64,000 nt of DNA, taken from positions 124,001 through 188,000 of IMG/VR virus record IMGVR_UViG_3300042455_001086; one strand, written 5' to 3'. Position numbers and translations under genes: made by a program. Positions 57,263 through 64,000 of the stretch are shown piece after piece. The stretch is from a virus. Numbering within the stretch: the first letter of the stretch is position 1; the number at the start of each line of letters is the position of its first letter. The notes beneath the pieces are model-generated. The model was not told where the DNA came from. It did no database searches and saw nothing but the letters and a program-made list of their open reading frames with translations.

Positions 57263-57270
57263 TATAAATA
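57263..57270 (-). promoter_or_regulatory. Late-type box TATTTATA before the SprB/WWN gene
   Basis: The box lies 13 nt before the ATG at 57249. Confidence 0.45.
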
Positions 57271-57321
57271 ATCAATTATTTGTTTTTTTGGGTAAATAAC
57301 AATATATTTTCCATATTGGAA

Positions 57322-57465
57322 TTATAATTTGAAATATTTTAAAGTGAATTGGTTGATTTTTAAAATTATGGTGGTCAGTAGAGTCCATATTGTATCATTT
57401 GTCGCTTTAGGAATTGCAACACCGTTATTATATGTTGTATCAATTAAGTTTTGGGTTGTCCAAAC
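57322..57465 (-). pseudogene. FISUMP domain remnant after the adhesin gene
   Basis: Directly after the stop of the 1013-aa gene, in the same frame, 47 further codons read VWTTQNLIDTTYNNGVAIPK, then ATNDTIWTLLTT and an unrelated tail. The VWTTxNL...YxNGxxIPxxTDxxxWxxLTT pattern is the start of a FISUMP domain, common in Bacteroidota adhesins and phage fibres. It has no start of its own, so it is a broken leftover of an exchanged C-terminal module. Confidence 0.6.
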
Positions 57466-60400
57466 TTAATTACCACCTGATAGAATATTATTTAAGTCAT
57501 TTGCAAATTCTTGAGGTGTAAAATCAATTGCATCAGGACCACAAATATCAGTAGTTACAGATTTATTTAAAATAGCACTCCAACCATAATTCCATAAACC
57601 TACATTTTGTGAAACATAAACATTTGCTATAGGATATGTTATAGAATTAAAACTAGCATCAAAGTTTGTACCTAAAGCTGAAGATAATTCAGCTGAAGAT
57701 ATATTTGAACTATTTGTTGTAGCAGCATACGCGTGAAGTAAAAAGTTTTTAGCACTACTAGCTAAATCATTTGCTGGATAAATTACTCCTTTAAAATAAT
57801 CCCAATGAGTATTATAATCACTTACAAAATTTGCATGATCATAAGTCCATCCACCATAAGGAAAAGGATATGCTGTTGGTTGTAGTACATCATTTGTTAA
57901 TGAAGGAGGTAAATCTGATCCGTGATACCTACTGTCACTTTCATTAACAAATGCAATAAATAAAATTGAAGTTGGTGCAACCCAACTTGGTGTATTCCAA
58001 TTTGGAGGAATTACTGCTCCTATGGTTGTACCATCGGCAGGATTTAACCATGTTATAGTATTAGCATAAGAAGGTTTTGTACCTAATTTAATACTTCTAG
58101 GAAGCCCTAAATAATCTTCTGGTTGAAGATATTCAAATAAATATAAATTACCAGTATAATTTGGATTTGCTAATTGATAATTACTAAACCATTGTGAAAT
58201 ACTTTGAGCTAATACGAGTTTATTCCGAGTAGCACAATTAAAGGCATAGGGTCCTGATGTTATATCTATATAAGCATATACATCAGTTGTATTTGGTAAT
58301 GGTGGAATTGGTGTAGGAGTTGGTGTAGGAGTTGGTGTAGGAGTTGGTGTAGGAGTTGGTATTGGTCCACAATAAAGACAAGAAATGTCATATTCTATCA
58401 CCAAATTAACAATTACTTTTGCGTCAGATAGTAAATTTACATTACTTGGGTTACAATCTGTACCACTAATACAATTCGTAAATATTTGTATTGTGTTTTT
58501 AGTTTCATCAATAATAACTTCACCTATCCCTTCAAAACCTTCCAATGTGTCAACAAGAATTGTGATCCAGTCTTGATCTGAAGGATAATCATTTAAACCG
58601 TTTGATGTGTAAAAAGGAACTGTTTCCAAGTCGCCATCAACAGTTACTTCTAATATAAATTGAGCATCATTTAATATACAATCTGTATAATCAAAAGTTA
58701 AATCATAATAACCTTCATTATACATTTGAAATATTCCTCTTTTCCCTGATATACCGAGACTTTGGAAGTTTGAATCACAAATATTAAAAACTTGATATGA
58801 TGACACCAAACTTGTTCCTTGTAATGTTGTTGATTTGGAATACGAACAACCTTTACTATCGGTAACTTGTAAGGTATAAACACCTGGTGATAAACCGGTA
58901 ACTAAAAGCCCAGTTTGAGAACCCACATTTGGGCTCCAAGAATATGTAAATGTTGGTTCACCATTATATATTAAAACTTCAATTTCACCATTATTACCAG
59001 TTGTTGGTTGTGTTACTAAAAAATCAAAAAACACACCACTTGATGGTGATATATTAAATGTTTTTGTTTGTGAACAACCATTATTATCTGTTACTGTTGC
59101 GGTATATGTTCCGGATGCTAGGTTGTTGAATTGTGTTTGTGATGATGGTGGTTGACCAGTAATTTGATATGTGTATGGTAATGCACCACCAGGACTTGCT
59201 GTAATCTTTACAGAACCATTATTAAGACCACAAGTTGTTCCGGTTGTGGCTGCCGATATTGTAAATAAAATAATATTTGTTATTGTAATCGTCTTTGTAT
59301 ATGTACAAGTCCCATCTGTAATTGTTAAGGTATATGTCCCCGATGCTAAATTATTAAATGAAAAATTAACAAGTGTTGTTGTTTGTGAATTCGTATTACC
59401 AAGAGAATCTGTCAGTGTGTATATAAAAGTTCCTCCAGCAACACCATTATTTAAAACAATATTAACACTACCATTATTACCACAACTTGAATTTACAGTA
59501 TTTACTGATGTTACAAAAAATGAGTTTGGTGTTGATAATGTGGTTGAGTTTGTAATACTACAAAGACCGGCATCTTGAACGAAAACTGAAAAATTTCCTG
59601 GGTTTAAATTTGTGAAAGTATATGTTTGCGAATAAGTAACGATTGTCTGACCGTTGCTACCACTAAAATAATATGGTGCTGTACCATCAACAACCGTAAC
59701 ACTAACTTCACCGTTATTTGTAAAACAACTTGGTGGTGTTGTAATAAAAGAACCAAATTTAATTGGTGGAACATTATTAACTGTTACTGTTTTAATTAAC
59801 TCACACCCTTTTGAATCGGTTACTGTAACCGAATATACACCAGGTAATAAGTTTTCTACCGATGATGAAGTTTCACCATTAGACCACAAATATGTAAATG
59901 GTGCGTTTCCAGTTAAACCAGTTATGAATATTTTTCCATTACCAGCCGCAGAAACACAATTGGCATCATTTACAACATAAAACCCATAATTTATCGGTGT
60001 TGATGAATATATAATACAAGATTCCGATCTTCCAGAACAACCACCACCATCATTTGCAACAACATAATAGGTGTCGGCCGATAGTCCGTTAAATATGTAA
60101 TTATTTGGAACCCCAGTTGCCGAATCATATAAATTATTTGATATATTATATAAATAAAAATCGGCTGAGCCATATATACTCTGTGTTGTTGCTGTAATTG
60201 ATCCGTTATTTGCACCACAAAAAGTTCCTTCAACATTTAGTGAAACACAAGTTCCAGATGATATATATACCGGAACTATTTCACTATCAAAAGCCGAATC
60301 TGTAATTTCAACAAAATAACTACCAGCCGGTAAATTATTAACCCGATATACACTTGTTGTTGCTGATGTTGGTAATAACCCACTTGTTGAGATTTCGCTA

Positions 60401-60507
60401 ACCGCCCAACCCGGACTATCACCAGTAATATTAAAAAATACTTGCCCAAGACCGGAATTAGTACAATCCCCAGTTATAGAATAATTATTTATTGTTATTA
60501 CACCCAT
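57466..60507 (-). CDS. Giant SprB-repeat adhesin or tail-fibre protein
   Basis: A 1013-residue protein. About six or seven SprB-type Ig-like repeats fill residues 1-560 (ATNGxGxIxxxVxGGxxPYxYxWS, LxxGxYxVTVTDxxGC pattern). A beta domain at about 590-720 is similar to the C-terminus of the neighbour at 60507, then comes a Pro-Thr linker. The C-terminal domain of about 270 residues (DVYAYIDITSGPYAFN start; FIAFVNESDSRYHG; GGWTYDHANFVSD) has a vWA-like alternation and would be the receptor-binding tip. It borrows the adhesin fold of gliding Bacteroidota. A FISUMP remnant follows the stop. Confidence 0.72.
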   Translation of the reverse strand: MGVITINNYSITGDCTNSGLGQVFFNITGDSPGWAVSEISTSGLLPTSATTSVYRVNNLPAGSYFVEITDSAFDSEIVPVYISSGTCVSLNVEGTFCGANNGSITATTQSIYGSADFYLYNISNNLYDSATGVPNNYIFNGLSADTYYVVANDGGGCSGRSESCIIYSSTPINYGFYVVNDANCVSAAGNGKIFITGLTGNAPFTYLWSNGETSSSVENLLPGVYSVTVTDSKGCELIKTVTVNNVPPIKFGSFITTPPSCFTNNGEVSVTVVDGTAPYYFSGSNGQTIVTYSQTYTFTNLNPGNFSVFVQDAGLCSITNSTTLSTPNSFFVTSVNTVNSSCGNNGSVNIVLNNGVAGGTFIYTLTDSLGNTNSQTTTLVNFSFNNLASGTYTLTITDGTCTYTKTITITNIILFTISAATTGTTCGLNNGSVKITASPGGALPYTYQITGQPPSSQTQFNNLASGTYTATVTDNNGCSQTKTFNISPSSGVFFDFLVTQPTTGNNGEIEVLIYNGEPTFTYSWSPNVGSQTGLLVTGLSPGVYTLQVTDSKGCSYSKSTTLQGTSLVSSYQVFNICDSNFQSLGISGKRGIFQMYNEGYYDLTFDYTDCILNDAQFILEVTVDGDLETVPFYTSNGLNDYPSDQDWITILVDTLEGFEGIGEVIIDETKNTIQIFTNCISGTDCNPSNVNLLSDAKVIVNLVIEYDISCLYCGPIPTPTPTPTPTPTPTPTPIPPLPNTTDVYAYIDITSGPYAFNCATRNKLVLAQSISQWFSNYQLANPNYTGNLYLFEYLQPEDYLGLPRSIKLGTKPSYANTITWLNPADGTTIGAVIPPNWNTPSWVAPTSILFIAFVNESDSRYHGSDLPPSLTNDVLQPTAYPFPYGGWTYDHANFVSDYNTHWDYFKGVIYPANDLASSAKNFLLHAYAATTNSSNISSAELSSALGTNFDASFNSITYPIANVYVSQNVGLWNYGWSAILNKSVTTDICGPDAIDFTPQEFANDLNNILSGGN

Positions 60508-63500
60508 TATCCGTTACACAATATTTTAAAATTTATCCCTACATTGAATTCCAAATTATTATTCATATTTAGTGGAATACAATTATTACTATATATTACA
60601 ATTTTCCCACTATTTTGATTAATTATAAAACTTAATCCATAAAGTTGTAGTTCATCACTTGAACTATTAACCCCTTCAATCCATTTGTTAGGTGTTGGGA
60701 AACTAAGACCTTCAACCAAATACCCTGTACCACTAAAAAATGGAACAGATGCTACTACACTATTATTTAGTCTTACATCAACAAACCAATTAGTGGTAAT
60801 TGAATTTAAAACACAATCATTTGTTAGATCGTAACCATTTGTCACTAAATATGATTCTATAACATTCATTAAAACAACACCAAAAGAATTTATTGCAGGA
60901 TTTGAACCCCAAGGATATAATGGACATTCAACAGATTGAACTGGACAATCATATGCAAATAATTGTCCGACAAGAGAACAAGGCTTACAAGGAACTGGAA
61001 TAATTTGACAACCAGCTTGTCTTCTCCACACAAATTTTTGTCTATGAAAAATTGAGTTTTCATATTTAACTCCGGTATTCCAGATTGTTGTTGCTGGAAC
61101 CATTTGTTCAATAAGTCTAATCCAATAATCACCTAGTCCGTGAACATAATCAATCATTGTTTGGTATGTGAAATTATCATTTGGAATGTTAATTGTTTGT
61201 TCTGATTCCAAATATTTCCAATAAATTGACTGTAATGTTGGGTAACCCCCAGTTTTTCCATCAGTTATATATTGTCTATTTCTTACATTTATCATATTTC
61301 TCCAGAAAGTCTGGGCAAATTCAAAAAATGTTTTTTGTTTTGGTTTTGGGACGATTTCTGTCCAATCTATACCACCTCTCATAGGATATGGTGTGTTTGG
61401 GTTTGGATTACAACAAGTTGGTTCAACATAGTGTAACCCTTCGTTTGGTATTGGATAGTTGTAAATTCTTGACATATTCCAAACATCATAAACCAACCCT
61501 TGGGCTGGGTTCATGTGTATATCAGCATTTTTAACATTGATTGTTAATCTTTCATCACCAACTTCATAATACGCATTAAAATTACCATCAAAACTTTGTC
61601 TTAATGTTGATTCTTCGTCCGTCCAACTTTTTTTATTATCTACGGTTCTTCTCAATCTATACCCCAAATCCATATATGGAAACTTTCTATATCTTTGAAG
61701 ATATTGTTCTCCGTAGTTAAATGGAAGTAGTGTTGTTTGAAAATCTTGATTTGAACCGGTAAATACACTATTTGTTGAATCAACCTTTTCTGGCATTCTA
61801 TGTTTTGGTGTCGATTCAAACCATCCACCACCTATTTGATAATAAAACGAATCGGTTGCTTGTGGCATACTTGGGTAACCATCATCATCGAGAGGATAAT
61901 CTTCAATAACCGAATCAACATTTGATGATATTGTTTGTGTTGTAATACCGGTATATGTTTTTCCCATTACCGAATAAACATCCGTTGTATCAAGAACTGG
62001 TAATTCTTGATTATAAGTTCCACCTGAAATTAAACTATATTGTTTATCAAAATCATCTATACTTATTTTTTGATCCGCAACATAGATATATTCATTAAAT
62101 TCAACTAAAGCTTCTGGTGCTCCAATTAACCTAAGTAAAATTTCAATGGATTTTCTTGTTCCCTTTGATTTAAAAAGATATGCCGAATTTAATATTAAGT
62201 TCCTATAATATTGGTAATTTAATTCTTCTGGTGTTTGTCCAATCCCAACACCGGAAAATTGATTTGACCCGTTTGAAAATACAGAATCCAATAAATTTTG
62301 TTCTGTAATTGGTGAAATATTTGTATTCCACCCCAATGTTTGAGCAAGATTTTTTAATAATTGTGATGGTATATCATTTTTTACAATATAATGGACATTA
62401 TTCATATTTGGTAATGCCAATATGAATTTCATAGATTCATCAAAACTCCTACCATATATTTGTAGGACTTTTTCCATTTTTTGATCATCAGTATCAAATT
62501 CTTTAAACGCCCCAGTTGTTAAAAACCTTGAAACAAGATTGGTTCTATATCTATCCAAACTTGTGGCAAATTCATTTAATTGTGTTAGATAAGCATCAAA
62601 AGATGATGATGTGATGTCTAGGTTCCAAACACCGTTTTTTGGAAATGTTAAATTTTGATTTGTAAGATAATATGTTCCATCTTCATCTTCAACCGATATA
62701 ACAAATTTTGCGGTATATTGTGGGACAGAACTCCTATCAAGTAAAAATTTTTCAACTTCATCAAAATCTTCATTAAAAACCTTTGAAACATAATAATCAC
62801 TTGGTCTTACTACAATTTGTTGAAATGATGTTTGGTTCCCGGAAAAAGGATTCCCTTCTACCGATAATTCAAGAACTGTTGAATTTGAACTAGTTGGTGA
62901 AAACCCAATTATTTTATATGGACTATCATCAACATAAACAACATAGCTCTGGAAATTTTTTGTAAAATTTCTTAATGGTGATACAACAACATCACTTACT
63001 TCAAGATTTCTTGTTGCGTTTGTGGTATAATCAATATCAAATGGATTTCTTATTACAGTTAAAGGAATTTCAAAGTTTGTAATATCTTCAACTTGGTCAT
63101 ATACGATATTCTGTGCAGTTTGATTTGTCGTAAAATCACCAGCAATTGATAATGCTTCAAGTCCTGCTGGAAAGAAGTTAATTATATTTGTAATTGACGC
63201 TGATACTCTTTTTACTAATGAACCATAAAGAGTAAAATTTGTTACTTGTGATAAATCAAAATTTGGATAAACTCTAAAATTATTTGCTTGTATTAACCTT
63301 GATTGTGTTACACTTTCAATATTTAATGTATCCAAATTTATTGGGTCAGAAAATGTCCCAATATTAAAATTCCTATTTTGTTTTTCGTTAAGATTTTCGG
63401 TAAATTCAAAATTACCTTGGGTAAAACCTCCCCCATCAACAAGTTGGAATCCTACCAAATTGTCTGAAAATGTTCCAGCGCCAGATGCTGTTTGTGGGGG

Positions 63501-63524
63501 ACATGTATATTTCTTTAAAGCCAT
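60507..63524 (-). CDS. Large baseplate-like structural protein
   Basis: A 1005-residue protein. The opening MALKKYTCPPQTASGAGTFS is shared with phage structural proteins. Residues 380-520 contain KSKGTRKSIEILLRLIGAPE and LVEFNEYIYVADQ, a stretch typical of baseplate wedge or gp6/gp7-like proteins. The beta-rich middle and a C-terminal domain with VVASVPFFSGTGY resemble a domain of the adhesin next to it. It would form part of the baseplate that anchors the fibres. The stop and next start overlap by 1 nt. Confidence 0.7.
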   Translation of the reverse strand: MALKKYTCPPQTASGAGTFSDNLVGFQLVDGGGFTQGNFEFTENLNEKQNRNFNIGTFSDPINLDTLNIESVTQSRLIQANNFRVYPNFDLSQVTNFTLYGSLVKRVSASITNIINFFPAGLEALSIAGDFTTNQTAQNIVYDQVEDITNFEIPLTVIRNPFDIDYTTNATRNLEVSDVVVSPLRNFTKNFQSYVVYVDDSPYKIIGFSPTSSNSTVLELSVEGNPFSGNQTSFQQIVVRPSDYYVSKVFNEDFDEVEKFLLDRSSVPQYTAKFVISVEDEDGTYYLTNQNLTFPKNGVWNLDITSSSFDAYLTQLNEFATSLDRYRTNLVSRFLTTGAFKEFDTDDQKMEKVLQIYGRSFDESMKFILALPNMNNVHYIVKNDIPSQLLKNLAQTLGWNTNISPITEQNLLDSVFSNGSNQFSGVGIGQTPEELNYQYYRNLILNSAYLFKSKGTRKSIEILLRLIGAPEALVEFNEYIYVADQKISIDDFDKQYSLISGGTYNQELPVLDTTDVYSVMGKTYTGITTQTISSNVDSVIEDYPLDDDGYPSMPQATDSFYYQIGGGWFESTPKHRMPEKVDSTNSVFTGSNQDFQTTLLPFNYGEQYLQRYRKFPYMDLGYRLRRTVDNKKSWTDEESTLRQSFDGNFNAYYEVGDERLTINVKNADIHMNPAQGLVYDVWNMSRIYNYPIPNEGLHYVEPTCCNPNPNTPYPMRGGIDWTEIVPKPKQKTFFEFAQTFWRNMINVRNRQYITDGKTGGYPTLQSIYWKYLESEQTINIPNDNFTYQTMIDYVHGLGDYWIRLIEQMVPATTIWNTGVKYENSIFHRQKFVWRRQAGCQIIPVPCKPCSLVGQLFAYDCPVQSVECPLYPWGSNPAINSFGVVLMNVIESYLVTNGYDLTNDCVLNSITTNWFVDVRLNNSVVASVPFFSGTGYLVEGLSFPTPNKWIEGVNSSSDELQLYGLSFIINQNSGKIVIYSNNCIPLNMNNNLEFNVGINFKILCNG

Positions 63525-64000
63525 TATCCAGTTATGTTATTGAAAGCTTTGCTAAAATCAATATTATTACCTCTATCCTGTCTTACTTCATAAAGTAAAT
63601 TATTAAATTGATCTCTAATTTCGTATAAGTTGTATTGTTTGTAGATGTTGTTTCCACTATCGTAAATTGTGTAAATACCATCATCCATAGATTTAGTTTG
63701 ATTACCATAAAGAGCAATTGCAAGTGTAGAAATATCCTGATCCACAATTTCAATTTCAGTTGTGATTGGATTAAAATAGGTATTTGTTATAATAATATTT
63801 TGGTTTGGTTGTCCGATAAATGGTGTTGCGTTTGGTTTATTTGTTGGTGATGACGATGGTGATAATGTGCAAAAAAGTAAGTTTGAAGTTCCTTCAACAT
63901 AGATATATCTAATTGATTTTTGACTTGTATTTGTCAAATTTTGAACCACTGGCTCACAATAAAAAGATGATGTAATAATCCTAAAGAAGTTGGGAATTTT
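63524..64000 (-). CDS. Structural protein, 5' end outside the window
   Basis: The frame is open from 63524 to the right edge, with no stop; the window does not contain its start. The only in-window start is a GTG at 63949, but the frame upstream still reads protein-like (FFRIITSSFYCEPVVQNLTN), so I take it as a 5'-truncated gene. The visible 141 or more residues are beta-rich with an acidic turn. It overlaps the baseplate-like gene by 1 nt, so they form one structural operon. Confidence 0.6.
   Translation of the reverse strand, partial: KIPNFFRIITSSFYCEPVVQNLTNTSQKSIRYIYVEGTSNLLFCTLSPSSSPTNKPNATPFIGQPNQNIIITNTYFNPITTEIEIVDQDISTLAIALYGNQTKSMDDGIYTIYDSGNNIYKQYNLYEIRDQFNNLLYEVRQDRGNNIDFSKAFNNITG

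Noticed and set aside
59171-59578. 135-codon plus-strand open frame in the SprB repeat gene
   Set aside because: Val/Pro-rich antisense shadow of the minus-strand adhesin; it repeats with the SprB pattern and has no ribosome binding site.
1-64000. tRNA genes
   Set aside because: No stretch with a full cloverleaf and a GTTCGAATC-type loop was found by eye on either strand. A tRNAscan run would settle it.
1-64000. CRISPR array or rRNA
   Set aside because: No regularly spaced identical repeats outside coding regions and no rRNA-like sequence. The Pro-Thr and WWN repeats lie in frame in proteins.

Overview
This window is part of the genome of a tailed phage, probably a large myovirus with a T4-like replication and recombination apparatus, infecting a member of the Bacteroidota (most likely Flavobacteriia-like). 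The evidence is very AT-rich DNA, dense and mostly minus-strand genes with 1-4 nt overlaps, weak ribosome binding sites, several perfect Bacteroidota vegetative promoters (TTTG, 19-20 nt, TAnnTTTG), and host-lineage domains (SprB adhesin repeats, a FISUMP remnant, an Hc1 histone-like protein). T4-like functions are the SbcC/gp46 and SbcD/gp47 nuclease pair, a gp61/DnaG-type primase, a PD-(D/E)XK exonuclease, an RNase H-fold resolvase and baseplate-like proteins. No tRNA, rRNA or CRISPR array was seen. No gene-free stretch exceeds 300 bases.

Layout. 1-13.3 kb: many small early-type minus-strand genes (HAD phosphatases, Smr protein, AAA+ ATPase, RNA ligase, a cREC receiver protein), including several genes under 60 codons. 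13.4-20.5 kb: a zincin metalloprotease, a metallophosphoesterase, a polynucleotide-kinase-like P-loop protein, Nudix, DUF192 and DUF3310 proteins. 20.5-22.6 kb: a short plus-strand block. 22.7-29.3 kb: glutaredoxin and thioredoxin, a WC-motif protein with C-terminal leucine-rich repeats, DnaJ, and an Hc1-like protein. 29.8-35.3 kb: probable head-associated and lysis genes (zinc-ribbon repeat protein, amidase endolysin, a spanin-like pair, a membrane coiled-coil protein). 35.3-36.4 kb: two probable non-coding RNAs, each with its own promoter and terminator, flanking one plus-strand gene. 36.4-41 kb: a C5 methyltransferase with a zinc-ribbon nuclease, a primary-type sigma factor, and a second methyltransferase next to a probable restriction endonuclease. 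41-48.3 kb: replication and recombination genes. 48.4-64 kb: repetitive tail-fibre, adhesin and baseplate proteins with Pro-Thr linkers.

How the parts may fit together. Two promoter classes can be read by eye. Class 1 is the host vegetative consensus. It lies in front of small early genes and two RNAs, often only 4 nt before the ATG, so these messages should be nearly leaderless. Class 2 is a TATTTATA/T box found 3-14 nt before the start codons of structural genes, DNA-modification genes, and genes whose products begin with a short amphipathic leader ending in (L/I)-x-E. That leader resembles T4 capsid-targeting sequences cut by the prohead protease. I infer a late regulon and a set of proteins packaged in the head, which would include the zincin, the WC/LRR protein and several unknowns. 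This pairing of a promoter motif with a leader is the most interesting signal in the window. RNA-repair-type genes (ligase, kinase-like, cREC, HAD) are scattered through the early region and suggest defence against RNA-cleaving host immunity. The two methyltransferase/nuclease pairs may protect phage DNA or attack competitors.
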